Notes: generated from the letters alone by a model not told the origin. A stretch of DNA of 18,732 nt from Coxiellaceae bacterium UBA6002 (GCA_002429595.1 DJAM01000062.1:1-18732), one strand, 5' to 3'; positions 6,759 to 15,374 are shown, numbered from the stretch's first letter. A program made the numbers and translations.

Positions 6759-6847
6759 CCTACAAGGTTTTAAGAGCGAGGGCCATTTCAAAATCGTTTC
6801 AGGAACTGCTATGGTTAGAGATAGGTACTTAGGAAGGTCGAAGTAAG

Positions 6848-6855
6848 AAAGGAGG
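6848..6855 (+). promoter_or_regulatory. Strong Shine-Dalgarno of the DsbB-like gene
   Basis: AAAGGAGG lies 4 nt before the ATG at 6860, nearly a full anti-SD complement. It fixes the start and marks this gene as translated independently of the polymerase 101 bp upstream. Confidence 0.8.
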
Positions 6856-6859
6856 AAGA

Positions 6860-7216
6860 ATGGATACTAAAAAATTAATAATAACTATTGGAACTATCAC
6901 ACTTTTAATTAGTATCACCACTTGGATCCTGGATATCAACGGTATAGTAGAACCCTGCATCTACTGTCGCAATGAACGCACAGTTATGGGCTTACTAGGC
7001 CTACTCATGGTTTTACCAAAGCACAAATATCTCACGATGTATCTGGCAATCGCTTTAGGATTTTATGGCGCCTATGTGGCAGCAGATCAGCTATTTAATA
7101 ACATGCTTGATGCAAAAATTGGCTTAATGTTTAGCTTAGCGACAGGAGCCTTATTCATTATCCTGGGACAAATTTTTGCACTTTGGGTTTATTTATTTGA
7201 AAAAAACCAAAAATAA
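6860..7216 (+). CDS. DsbB-like quinone-linked thiol oxidoreductase, half-size
   Basis: This 118-residue membrane protein has four predicted helices (about 6-24, 41-52, 56-76, 88-112). C33-x-x-C36 at the end of the first periplasmic loop is followed by R-N-E-R40. This matches E. coli DsbB C41-x-x-C44-x-x-E47-R48, where the cysteines pass electrons to quinone and R48 helps bind it. The second periplasmic loop has no cysteines, so the C104/C130 pair that contacts DsbA in E. coli DsbB is missing, and the protein is about two thirds of DsbB length. Either it works as a reduced two-cysteine oxidase or it has another redox partner. No dsbA-like gene is in the window. It follows the polymerase by 101 bp, has its own strong ribosome site and probably its own promoter. 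Confidence 0.75.
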   Translation: MDTKKLIITIGTITLLISITTWILDINGIVEPCIYCRNERTVMGLLGLLMVLPKHKYLTMYLAIALGFYGAYVAADQLFNNMLDAKIGLMFSLATGALFIILGQIFALWVYLFEKNQK

Positions 7217-7370
7217 GTAAAAATCACCTTCCGCCCGATTCATTTGAATGATTTGTCAAGATTTGGTAGGATGTAAAAAGTCCTGTAGCTTTCACAATAA
7301 TAAATTTTCGAAGAAAAGATACGATTAGCCTTAAGTAAGTTAAGTTCTTTGTTGCCAAAGGGAAAACCTA

Positions 7371-9740
7371 GTGATAGCTAGCACCTTGCTTGATAAATCA
7401 ACTAAAGTATTGCTCAATCACCTAGACGCTATCATCATTTGTTTAGATGTCAAACAACGCATTTTATTTTTCAATCAAAAAACTGAAGATATTTTTAAGA
7501 AGCGACCTAAACTTAACAAAAATATTGTCAATTTTTGTAACGAGACTGGTTTTGCAACTTTAGGCCATAAGATCAAAACCTTACTCAAAAATAATAATAA
7601 TGATTTTTGTTTAAAAGAAATTATCCAAGAACCTACTGCTTCAACGTTACAGCTTAATTTTTCCTATTTCAAAGATGAGCACACTTCCACAGGGTTCACT
7701 ATCATCACAGGGTTTATTATTACTTTTCCCAAAAAACTAGATGAAACCTATAGCACCATTTACTACTTCAACAATTTAATCAATAACATTCCTCACTTAG
7801 TTTTTTGGAAAAATAAAAAATCCATTTTTCTAGGCTGTAATAAAGAATTTGCCAAATCGATTAACATTTCTTCTCCCAGCGACATTGTGGGCAAGAGTGA
7901 TTACGATATGCCATGGACACGCGAACAGAGTGAAAAATATATCAAAGATGATCGTTTAGTGATGCAATCAGGTTTACCTAAATTAAATTACGAGGAAAGG
8001 CAACTTGATAAGATCATGTTAGTGAGCAAAGTGCCAATTTACGCCGAGAATCACGCAGACATCATTGGCCTCCTTTGTATTTATGCAGATATCACTGATC
8101 GAAAGATGGCTGAAATTGCTTTACGAGAAGCAAAAGAAAAAGCAGAAGAAGGTAACCGAGTCAAAACCGAATTTATTGCGAACATGAGCCATGATATTAG
8201 AACACCCGTGACCGGCGTTATTAGCATGGCAGAAATCTTAGAGAAACATGCCACTTCTGAAGAACAGCGGCACTATTCAAAAATGGTGCAAAGTTCCGGC
8301 GAACAGTTATTACAATTATTAAATGACATTTTAGAAGTCATCTCGGTAGAAAATGCTAAAGAAGACGATTTAAAATTCGAATATTTTGACCTGAAAAACA
8401 GCGTCAAACATTTATCCGATCTTCTTCAACCGAGCTTTCAAGCCAAAAAAATTGAACTCAAAATAGAAGTTGATCCTGCTTTCCCTCCTGCTCTTTTAAC
8501 TGATCGCATCAAACTCGAACGAATTTTGCTGAATATCATAAGTAATGCTCACCGCTTTACTAGTAACGGTTATGTCAAACTCAGCATTAAAATTTTATCT
8601 GTAGAAAAAGATATGGCATCAATCCAGTTTTCAATTGCAGATACTGGTATTGGTATTGCTAAAAATCAAATAAGTAAAATCTTTGAACGTTTTTATCGCA
8701 TTACACCATCATTTCAAGGTAAATATGTCGGTCACGGTATTGGTTTGTATATTGTAAAAAAATATATCACTCTCTTAGGTGGTAAAATTAGTGTGAGAAG
8801 CAGTCTTGGCAAAGGAACCACATTTACTTTTAATATTAAAGCGGCGATATCCGATCATCTTCCACAGGTAAAAACGAGTAAAGCAGTCCCCGAAACAATT
8901 AAGTTAAAAGTAACGCCCAAAATAATTCCTAAGATAATAAATGATGAAGAAAAGAACTTTAAAGTTCTGTTCGTAGAAGACGACCTTATCGCCCAACGAA
9001 CAGCAGATTATTATTTTAGAACTGCCGGCATCCAAGTTACTATCGTTGCCGATGCTGAAACCGCTTACACCGCAGCTCGTAGCAATGGGTTTGATTTAAT
9101 CATCACCGACATTGGTTTACCTGGTATTAACGGCAATGAATTTATTGTCATGTATCGTTACTGGGAAAAAATAGCCAAAAAAGCACCAGTGCCCATTATT
9201 AGTCTTAGCGCACATATTTCACCAGATTCCAAAAAAGAAAGTTTATTGGCGGGCGCCAATCAAGTCCTTACCAAACCTCTTAACGAACAAAAAATCGCCG
9301 CTATCAAGAAAAAATTTTTACACGAACCTCTTAAAAATGTGAAAACACCCAAAAAGAAAGTAAGCAAAAAAAATGATAATCTCGATATAAAACGTTATTC
9401 ATTATTTGACGAATCGGATGCTTTAAGCAAATTAGGCGATGACAAAGAAGTATTAAAAGAACTTTTAGTCATGTTAGTAAATCAAACTATCCCAGAAGCA
9501 CTAACAACTACCGCAAAACTAAATTCGATATCCGATTTAGTCTCCCTACAAAGACTCGGACATCAATTAAAAGGTGCGGCACTCTATTGCAGCACGATCC
9601 GTTTAGGTCAAGCAGCCCATCAAGTCGAGCAACATGCCTTAAGTGGCAACAATGAACTAACTGAAAAGTTACGAAAGGAGTTACTTGTGGTGTTGCAGGA
9701 CACTAAAAATGAGGTAGAGAAGTATTTGGCTAAGCTTTGA
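7371..9740 (+). CDS. Hybrid sensor histidine kinase (PAS-PAS-HisKA-HATPase-REC-HPt)
   Basis: This 789-residue phosphorelay protein has no transmembrane segment and should be cytosolic. A first PAS-like domain (about 12-118) and a second PAS/PAC (about 129-245, ending ADITDRK) precede a short coiled linker. The kinase has H274 in SHDIRTP, N-box N388/N392, G1 DTGIGIA (424-430) and G2 GHGIGLY (454-460). The receiver (about 529-650) has acidic D537/D538, phospho-acceptor D580 and K635. The HPt domain (about 685-789) has H731 in LGHQLKG. All phosphotransfer residues are present, so the full His-Asp-His relay is intact, as in ArcB or BarA/LetS-type kinases. No response regulator is adjacent, so the output partner is elsewhere. 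The start is GTG with AAAGGG 8 nt upstream; no better in-frame start lies nearby. The signal sensed is unknown. Confidence 0.93.
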   Translation: MIASTLLDKSTKVLLNHLDAIIICLDVKQRILFFNQKTEDIFKKRPKLNKNIVNFCNETGFATLGHKIKTLLKNNNNDFCLKEIIQEPTASTLQLNFSYFKDEHTSTGFTIITGFIITFPKKLDETYSTIYYFNNLINNIPHLVFWKNKKSIFLGCNKEFAKSINISSPSDIVGKSDYDMPWTREQSEKYIKDDRLVMQSGLPKLNYEERQLDKIMLVSKVPIYAENHADIIGLLCIYADITDRKMAEIALREAKEKAEEGNRVKTEFIANMSHDIRTPVTGVISMAEILEKHATSEEQRHYSKMVQSSGEQLLQLLNDILEVISVENAKEDDLKFEYFDLKNSVKHLSDLLQPSFQAKKIELKIEVDPAFPPALLTDRIKLERILLNIISNAHRFTSNGYVKLSIKILSVEKDMASIQFSIADTGIGIAKNQISKIFERFYRITPSFQGKYVGHGIGLYIVKKYITLLGGKISVRSSLGKGTTFTFNIKAAISDHLPQVKTSKAVPETIKLKVTPKIIPKIINDEEKNFKVLFVEDDLIAQRTADYYFRTAGIQVTIVADAETAYTAARSNGFDLIITDIGLPGINGNEFIVMYRYWEKIAKKAPVPIISLSAHISPDSKKESLLAGANQVLTKPLNEQKIAAIKKKFLHEPLKNVKTPKKKVSKKNDNLDIKRYSLFDESDALSKLGDDKEVLKELLVMLVNQTIPEALTTTAKLNSISDLVSLQRLGHQLKGAALYCSTIRLGQAAHQVEQHALSGNNELTEKLRKELLVVLQDTKNEVEKYLAKL

Positions 9741-9746
9741 GTTTCT

Positions 9747-9775
9747 GTCATTTCCGCGCACTTCAAGCGGGAGGC
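9747..9775. repeat. Degenerate dRS3-like repeat relic
   Basis: TGTCATTTCCGCGC followed by AAGCGGGAGG lies just after the hybrid kinase stop codon. It resembles a decayed ATTCCC-N8-GGGAAT core. It sits in the 49-bp gap between convergent genes. Confidence 0.45.
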
Positions 9776-9789
9776 ATAAATTTCTGGAG

Positions 9790-10689
9790 TTATGCTTGTG
9801 CTTCAACAACCCGAACTTTGTAATTATATTTACTCGCGATCAAAGTCAACAAACAGCCAAAGATTACTAACACCATTCCGGCTAAAGTCACACTATCAGG
9901 TAACTCTTGCCAAAGATACCAACCCATAATGCCCGAGAAGATGAGGCTAGTGTAACAGGTTGGCGCCAACGTACTGGCGCTAGCATACTGTAAGGAAATA
10001 GCTACGAGCTTCTGACCAATAAAAGTGACGACTCCTATTGCAGCTAGTTTTATCAAAGAATCCACACCTAAGGCCTGCCAGGAACTTAACATCCAACAGC
10101 CGCTAAATAAAACACACACCGAGAAATGATAGAATAGAATGTTATGCACTTTTTCAGTCACAGATAGCTTACGAATAGCGACTACTGAAATTCCTTGTAA
10201 AAGCCCACATAATATTCCCAACAATGCAAATTGATTCAAAAAACCTTGGGAAGGCTTCAGAATGAAAATAATGCCTAAGAAGCCTATCAAAATACCGTAC
10301 CAAAGATTCCTTGGACATTTATGACCTAGCCAAGCGAGTCCAATAAAAGGTATCCATAAAGAGGCAGAATATTGATATAAGAAAGCTTGTGAAACCGGCA
10401 TGTAGTCAATGATGGTAAATAAACATAGATAGCATCCCAGCCCTGTGACGATCCGCACAACATAGGTACCCAAACTGCTGCGCGGGATCAACGTTATGCC
10501 TTTGCGAAGGCAATCAGGAAGAAGCAGGAGCAAGCAAGTTGAACTTTGAAAAAAAAGAATCTGGGCAAGCGGTATTGGTGTAGCTAATGATTTCTTTAAA
10601 ACACCGATTAGCGCTACAAAGAAATAGGCTATTAGACAAATAGTTATCCCCTTTACAGGGTGGCTTTCTAGGTCGTGAAGAGTACTCAT
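9790..10689 (-). CDS. EamA/DMT-family permease
   Basis: This is a 299-residue inner-membrane protein with about ten predicted helices in two EamA halves (roughly 15-140 and 150-285). Its last helices (EL-P-D-S-V then AGMVLVIFGC) are typical of drug/metabolite exporters. The substrate cannot be deduced; relatives export amino acids or metabolites, or import S-adenosylmethionine in some obligate intracellular bacteria. The frame is open upstream to a TTG at 10731, which would add 14 residues, but that start has no ribosome site. The first ATG at 10689 gives the conventional N-terminus MSTLHDLESHPVKG, with only a weak AAGTGA upstream, and is preferred. It is a single gene on the minus strand, divergent from the efflux operon and convergent with the hybrid kinase. 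Confidence 0.87.
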   Translation of the reverse strand: MSTLHDLESHPVKGITICLIAYFFVALIGVLKKSLATPIPLAQILFFQSSTCLLLLLPDCLRKGITLIPRSSLGTYVVRIVTGLGCYLCLFTIIDYMPVSQAFLYQYSASLWIPFIGLAWLGHKCPRNLWYGILIGFLGIIFILKPSQGFLNQFALLGILCGLLQGISVVAIRKLSVTEKVHNILFYHFSVCVLFSGCWMLSSWQALGVDSLIKLAAIGVVTFIGQKLVAISLQYASASTLAPTCYTSLIFSGIMGWYLWQELPDSVTLAGMVLVIFGCLLTLIASKYNYKVRVVEAQA

Positions 10690-10760
10690 AGTGGAATTCA
10701 CTTTACGATTTTTACCCAAGTGGTAATACAATATTGTTTACTGTAAAATTCGAGGATTTC

Positions 10761-10851
10761 TGTCATTCCCGCGCAGGCGGGAACCCATCCTTCCAGCTGC
10801 GCCGAGCATGTTCCCGCCTGCGCGGGAATGACAAACTGTGCAGGAATGACA
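10761..10851. repeat. Paired inverted dRS3-like element, 24-bp perfect arms
   Basis: Arms at 10761-10784 and 10810-10833 are perfect reverse complements around a 25-nt loop that contains CTTCCAGC, as in the element at 4884-4962. Core copies lie at 10765-10784 and 10810-10829. A trailing half unit GCAGGAATGACA ends at 10851, repeating the GGAATGACA theme with 18-bp spacing. The element occupies most of the spacer between the EamA permease and the efflux operon, so that promoter is either inside it or in the 35 bp after it. Confidence 0.85.
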
Positions 10852-10886
10852 GAGAAAAAAATAAAACTAATAGATTATAAAAAGAA

Positions 10887-12320
10887 ATGCAACGACTACT
10901 GTACTACTTTCCTCTCATTTTTTTAGTTACAAGCTCAGTCTTAGCACAGGAATGCTCTCCCAGTTTTTTACCCAAACACTTAACTCTACGTGATGCTATT
11001 GTGCTAGCTGTGCGGAATAATCCACAAATCCGTTCGGCAGAGCTGCAACGAATTGTCGATAAGTTTAGCTTCGAGGTGGCACGCAATCAGTTTTGGCCGC
11101 AATATAGCTTTGATACTTCAGCGACCTATTCAAATGGCACCAAGCCATATTATTCGACCAACCCCAAAGCAACTCTGACAACCCCTTGTGGTTCACAAAT
11201 CGATTTTGGCTTTATGGACCAAGTTAATAATGGCCGTGAAACAGCTGCCTTTGTGCAAGTCACACAACCATTATTACGAGGATTTGGGCCGACGGTGGCT
11301 CGTGCTGGCTATCTAAGCGCTTACGATCAGGCGATTATTAATTGCTTTACTTTTAAAGATACCCTAATGACGACTATTACTAACGTCATTCAAGCCTATT
11401 ATCGGGTCGTTCAAGATTTTAATAACCAGAAAGTTAATCAAGCTTCTTTGGATGAAGCATATCGATTACTGCGAGCCACCGAGCTTCGAATTAAGGCGGG
11501 CAAAGTCGCCGGCGCAGAAATTGTGCAGCAACAAGCACAAATTGCCATCACCAAAATGGCTTTGACTCGTGATTGCAATATTATCGCCCAAGATTATCGT
11601 AGTTTATTGTTACTCTTGGGCCTTGATCCTCGCTCCAGGCTAGATATTGAAAAGCGAATCGCAGTTTTTGTTTCGCCTTTACCGAGCGAGCAGGAAGCAA
11701 TTGAGATTGCTTTATGTAAAAACCTCGATTATCAGCGCTCATTGCTGCAATTAAAACAATTGGAGTTGGCTTTGGCTGTGGCGAAAAATGATCAACAATG
11801 GCAGTTAGATTTGGTCGGCAGAGCGCAACAAGAAGTGATTCGAAATAAAAACTTTGCCACAGTAAACTTAAATCAAATTGATGCGATTGGTAACGACCAC
11901 CCTGGCAGTGATCGAACTTTAATAGTTAACCTAAATATTCCCATTCATGATTTAAATAGAAAGCACACTTTGGTAAAAGCGAGAGTTGCCGTACAACAGT
12001 TTAAAATTGCACTTGAAAATCAACGGCAGCAACTAATCGCTAATGTGCTCAATGCGCTGCAAGCGTTACGCGCTCAGTCTTGTCAATTGGGCTTAGCAAA
12101 CGACGCGGTTAAATTTTCACTGCAAAGTTTAGATATCGCTCAAAATAAATTTTTATATGGTAGAACTTCGATGTTCGAAGTGACATCATTGCAACGTAAT
12201 TTAATGACTCAACAAATTGGACTGATCTCGGAGCAAATCGCCTACTTAAATAACGAAGCTTCATTCGAGAAGTTGTTAGGTACGACCTTGGAAAAATGGC
12301 ACATTGAGATTTGTAGTTAA
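10887..12320 (+). CDS. TolC-family outer-membrane efflux channel
   Basis: This 477-residue protein has a Sec signal peptide (1-20, cleavage predicted after VLA) and the two-fold outer-membrane-efflux-protein architecture. The first half begins with LTLRDAIVLAVRNNP (32-46) and the second with EAIEIALCKNLDY, both typical of TolC-type helix starts, each followed by long heptad-rich helices. It should form the trimeric outer-membrane duct of the pump. A cysteine at position 23 lies after the predicted cleavage site but is not in a lipobox. It leads a four-gene operon; the adaptor gene begins 2 nt after its stop. The start ATG has a weak AAAAGAA upstream. The promoter must be within the dRS3-like repeat or the short AT-rich stretch 10852-10886. 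Confidence 0.92.
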   Translation: MQRLLYYFPLIFLVTSSVLAQECSPSFLPKHLTLRDAIVLAVRNNPQIRSAELQRIVDKFSFEVARNQFWPQYSFDTSATYSNGTKPYYSTNPKATLTTPCGSQIDFGFMDQVNNGRETAAFVQVTQPLLRGFGPTVARAGYLSAYDQAIINCFTFKDTLMTTITNVIQAYYRVVQDFNNQKVNQASLDEAYRLLRATELRIKAGKVAGAEIVQQQAQIAITKMALTRDCNIIAQDYRSLLLLLGLDPRSRLDIEKRIAVFVSPLPSEQEAIEIALCKNLDYQRSLLQLKQLELALAVAKNDQQWQLDLVGRAQQEVIRNKNFATVNLNQIDAIGNDHPGSDRTLIVNLNIPIHDLNRKHTLVKARVAVQQFKIALENQRQQLIANVLNALQALRAQSCQLGLANDAVKFSLQSLDIAQNKFLYGRTSMFEVTSLQRNLMTQQIGLISEQIAYLNNEASFEKLLGTTLEKWHIEICS

Positions 12321-12321
12321 C

Positions 12322-13458
12322 ATGATGAAACGAATACCAACATTTATTTTTATCGTTTTTTGCAGTTTTTTGGCTTCGTGTCATTCAGACTCAAAAAACC
12401 ATGGGCAAAAAATCGTAACGGTGTGTCCTAGAAGTCAAATTCGCCACCTTTATTACAATGGCACCATGAAACCTATCCATGAACAACTCGTGATTAGCCC
12501 AGCCGTTGGAGTCATTAGTAAAATTGGCTTTCATTATGGCGACGCGGTCAGAAAAGGAGATGTTTTATTTACAATTCATTCTCCAGAAATGGAGAGAGAA
12601 TTTCGAGAAAGCATCGCGAATTATCTTCGTGTCAAGCAAGCATACCTTGCTAGCAAGAAAAGCATGATTGGCACGCAGATGCTCTATAAAGAAAAAATTA
12701 TCTCTGAGCAAGAATATGAGAGCGAAACAGCACAATTTCAAAGTAATACTTTGAGCTTCGTGGAAGCCAATATCAAAATCAAGCAATTTTTAGCTTACTT
12801 GCCTTCATTTCAGGAGAAATTTTTAGAGACCGATGAAATTAATCTAAATGAAGCCGTCAAGATTCTACAAGCTAATCTTGATGATCTCGTTATCACCGCC
12901 CCTTCATCAGGTATTATTTTATTGCCAACCGAAAAAAGTTCTGAGGAACAGCAGTATCAAGTAGGAATGGAGGTTAAAAAGAACGCTGCCTTATTATCAA
13001 TTGGTAATTTATCCGGTTTATCGGTTACCGCGAATGTTACTGAAAATGATATTAATAGCATCATACCAGGCAGCACTGTTGTATTAGCCCTTCAATCTGA
13101 GTTAGAGCTGGATCTTCGTGGCAGGATCATATCGATTGCCAAACAAGCAAAATCAGAAGAAAGTTCCGGCTTTTCAACCTTTCCCGTGGTAATTCAAGTG
13201 CCACATTTATCCAAAACCGCTATGCAAAAAATTCGAGTTGGAATGAATGCAAAATTGGATATCCAATTAGAAGATCCTCCTAGGATTAGAATTCCGATTA
13301 CAGCCATTCATCAAAAAGATCAGAATTTTTATGTCAAGATGCTTGATGCGAAAGAACATATTATTAAGCAGAAAGTGGTTCCGGGTAGCACGAGTGAAAA
13401 TGAAATTACAATTTTAAAAGGTCTGCGCAAAGGAGATCGAATAGTCGTCAATGATTAA
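12322..13458 (+). CDS. MacA/HlyD-type periplasmic adaptor lipoprotein
   Basis: This 378-residue membrane-fusion protein links the inner-membrane MacB-like permease to the TolC-like channel. It has a short signal peptide with lipobox LASC (17-20). Histidine at +2 would send it to the outer membrane under the E. coli Lol rule, which is odd for an adaptor, but that rule is not universal. Next come a lipoyl/barrel-sandwich half (about 55-95, with GDAVRKGDVLFTI), a helical hairpin (about 95-195), the second lipoyl half and beta-barrel (about 200-310) and a membrane-proximal domain with PITAIH and GLRKGDRIV at the end. The frame extends back to a TTG at 12304, but ATG-ATG at 12322 sits just after the upstream stop and gives a proper lipoprotein signal, so it is preferred. 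It overlaps the ATPase gene by 8 nt. Confidence 0.9.
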   Translation: MMKRIPTFIFIVFCSFLASCHSDSKNHGQKIVTVCPRSQIRHLYYNGTMKPIHEQLVISPAVGVISKIGFHYGDAVRKGDVLFTIHSPEMEREFRESIANYLRVKQAYLASKKSMIGTQMLYKEKIISEQEYESETAQFQSNTLSFVEANIKIKQFLAYLPSFQEKFLETDEINLNEAVKILQANLDDLVITAPSSGIILLPTEKSSEEQQYQVGMEVKKNAALLSIGNLSGLSVTANVTENDINSIIPGSTVVLALQSELELDLRGRIISIAKQAKSEESSGFSTFPVVIQVPHLSKTAMQKIRVGMNAKLDIQLEDPPRIRIPITAIHQKDQNFYVKMLDAKEHIIKQKVVPGSTSENEITILKGLRKGDRIVVND

Positions 13459-14104
13459 CTTGCAGAATGTTCATAAAACATACGGGAATTCACCCATTCT
13501 CACAGATATAAATCTCGAGATTAAAAGTGGTGAATTTATCTCAATTATGGGACCGTCAGGCTCTGGAAAAACCACACTGATGAATCTAATTGGATTATTA
13601 GACCGCCCTTCTTCTGGAAATTATCTCTTTGAGCAACAGGAAATTTCCCAATTACGAAATGAACAGCTGGCAAAGCTACGCAATGTATCGGTCGGTTTTA
13701 TCTTTCAAGCATTCATGTTACTACCGAAAATGAACTTGCTTGACAATGTTGCGTTGCCTTTGTTGTATCAACAAATTGCTCAAACAGAAATGATTGCTCG
13801 AAGCAAAGCAATATTAGCCAGAGTTGGCTTAGCTGAATTGGTCAACCGCAAACCTTCCGAACTATCAGGCGGTCAACAACAGCGCGTAGCAATTGCTAGA
13901 GCTTTAATTACAAGACCTAAAATTATTTTGGCTGATGAGCCAACTGGTGCCTTGGACAGCATGACAGGACAAGAAATTTTAAAGCTTTTGAAAGAACAGA
14001 ATGAGCAAGAAAATACTACCATCGTTGTTGTCACTCATGATCAACAGATTGCAAATCAATGTCAAAAGATTATCAGAATTCAAGATGGAAGGATTCTGAC
14101 ATGA
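13451..14104 (+). CDS. MacB/LolD-type ABC ATPase subunit
   Basis: This 217-residue cytoplasmic ATPase powers the efflux system. Walker A is GPSGSGKTT (34-42), the Q-loop is FQAF (85-88), the signature is LSGGQQQRVAIAR (138-150), Walker B is IILADEP (158-164), the D-loop is GALDS (166-170) and the switch histidine is H196. DEPTGALDS and QQQRVAIARAL are typical of the LolD/MacB group (ABC type VII mechanotransmission). It is free-standing, whereas E. coli MacB fuses the ATPase to the permease. Its first 8 nt, ATGATTAA, overlap the adaptor's stop, and its TGA overlaps the permease ATG by 4 nt, so the last three genes are translationally coupled. Confidence 0.95.
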   Translation: MINLQNVHKTYGNSPILTDINLEIKSGEFISIMGPSGSGKTTLMNLIGLLDRPSSGNYLFEQQEISQLRNEQLAKLRNVSVGFIFQAFMLLPKMNLLDNVALPLLYQQIAQTEMIARSKAILARVGLAELVNRKPSELSGGQQQRVAIARALITRPKIILADEPTGALDSMTGQEILKLLKEQNEQENTTIVVVTHDQQIANQCQKIIRIQDGRILT

Positions 14105-15288
14105 ACTTCGCTCTAGCTAAAATACATATTAACCAGGCATTTCAAAATATACGACATCATTTTCTCCGTTCTTTTTTGACATTGCTTGGCGTGCTGGTAG
14201 GCACTGCGGCGGTGGTTGCCCTGTTAACTGGTAGCGAACTCGCCACACTCAGTGCACTTGAACAGTTCAAAAAATTAGGCGTTGATTTAATTGGTGTGAG
14301 TTTTTCAAGTAATAGCGAAGATAATCATGCGCAGAAAGATTTCGATTTAAATGCCATTAGCGAGTTCCATTCGCCAAATATAGATTATGGTGCTCCCTAC
14401 AATCTTCATTATTCTGAAGTGATTTACAGCACATCACAAGTTGAGCTGAACGTGATCGGTGCATCTCAAGATCTGGCAGCCTTACTAAAATTAAGACCAC
14501 TGGCAGGACGATTTATTTTTGACTTAGATAGGCGCAGTTCATATTGTGTGCTTGGCTATGAGGCTGCCAAGAGCTTTAATAATAATCCCTCTGCATTATT
14601 AGGTGAACAAATCCGCATCAATAACTTCTACTTTACTGTTATTGGCATTTTAGCTAAAGCTGATAAAAATCTATTTCTACTCGCTGATCCGAATGAATCT
14701 ATCATTATTCCACTGACTCATTCTTTACAATTATTCAAAAATGCTCAAATCAATCATGTGATCTACAAAACATTAGGCCGTGAAAACATCGAAGTCATCC
14801 AACAAGAAATCCAATCTTACTTTGCTAAAACGCGTCCCAATCTGCAAATCAGTTTTAGAAGCCCGGAAACAATTGTAGAAAATATGACTAAGCAAAACAG
14901 AACCTTTAAGTTATTGCTTGGATTTATTGGATCCATTTCGTTAATTGTTGGTGGCATCGGCGTGATGAATATCATGTTAGTGTCAGTCACCGAGCGTCGA
15001 CGGGAAATTGGCATTCGCATGGCAGTTGGCGCTAACCAGCAAGACATCTTGTACTTATTTTTAGCAGAGGCTGCGATACTGACCTTACTTGGCGGTTTTG
15101 CCGGAATTGTCGTTGGAGAATTAATTAGTATTATTACCGCTAAAATCAACCAATGGTCATTTCATTTTTTACCACTGCCAATATTCATTGGATTTTTTGT
15201 TTCAACCTTGGTAGGTTTGTTTTTTGGATTTTATCCGGCACGAAGAGCGTCACAATTGGATCCTATCGAGATTTTGAGAACTGTGTGA
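14101..15288 (+). CDS. MacB-type FtsX permease subunit
   Basis: This is a 395-residue inner-membrane permease. TM1 (about 21-43) precedes a large periplasmic domain (about 45-265, MacB_PCD type), then TM2 to TM4 form the FtsX domain (about 270-385). The FtsX hallmark GGIGVMNIMLVSVTERRREI is followed by GIRMAVGA and ends with YPARRASQLDPIEILR, as in MacB. It drives mechanical transmission for efflux through the TolC-like duct and is not itself a channel. The frame is open back to 14059 inside the ATPase gene, but the ATG at 14101 has GGAAGGA about 6 nt upstream and gives the usual ATGA overlap, so it is chosen. Substrates of MacAB-type pumps include macrolides, peptides and lipopeptides; the substrate here is not predictable. 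Confidence 0.93.
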   Translation: MNFALAKIHINQAFQNIRHHFLRSFLTLLGVLVGTAAVVALLTGSELATLSALEQFKKLGVDLIGVSFSSNSEDNHAQKDFDLNAISEFHSPNIDYGAPYNLHYSEVIYSTSQVELNVIGASQDLAALLKLRPLAGRFIFDLDRRSSYCVLGYEAAKSFNNNPSALLGEQIRINNFYFTVIGILAKADKNLFLLADPNESIIIPLTHSLQLFKNAQINHVIYKTLGRENIEVIQQEIQSYFAKTRPNLQISFRSPETIVENMTKQNRTFKLLLGFIGSISLIVGGIGVMNIMLVSVTERRREIGIRMAVGANQQDILYLFLAEAAILTLLGGFAGIVVGELISIITAKINQWSFHFLPLPIFIGFFVSTLVGLFFGFYPARRASQLDPIEILRTV

Positions 15289-15370
15289 TCTTAATTGTGC
15301 GTTAAGTAAACTAGGATTGAATCTCAAAACGTTAATCATTAAAATACCAAATCTTAGTAATTTAGTATAT

Positions 15371-15374
15371 GAGG
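15371..15374 (+). promoter_or_regulatory. Ribosome-binding site that decides the start of the Cys-rich gene
   Basis: GAGG lies 5 nt before the ATG at 15380. The open frame extends to a TTG at 15317, which has AGGA directly touching it and is too close to work well. This site favours the shorter 242-residue product. Confidence 0.55.

Noticed and set aside
6757..6772. AACCT-ACA-AGGTT hairpin followed by TT after the polymerase stop, considered as terminator
   Set aside because: The stem is only 5 bp and AT-rich, with a very short U stretch; too weak to call.
10687..10731. TTG start giving a 313-residue EamA permease
   Set aside because: No ribosome site precedes the TTG, and the extra 14 residues are polar; the ATG at 10689 gives a normal family N-terminus.
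14817..15149. 110-residue minus-strand frame inside the MacB-type permease
   Set aside because: Antisense to a clearly coding, motif-rich region; no ribosome site or recognisable product.
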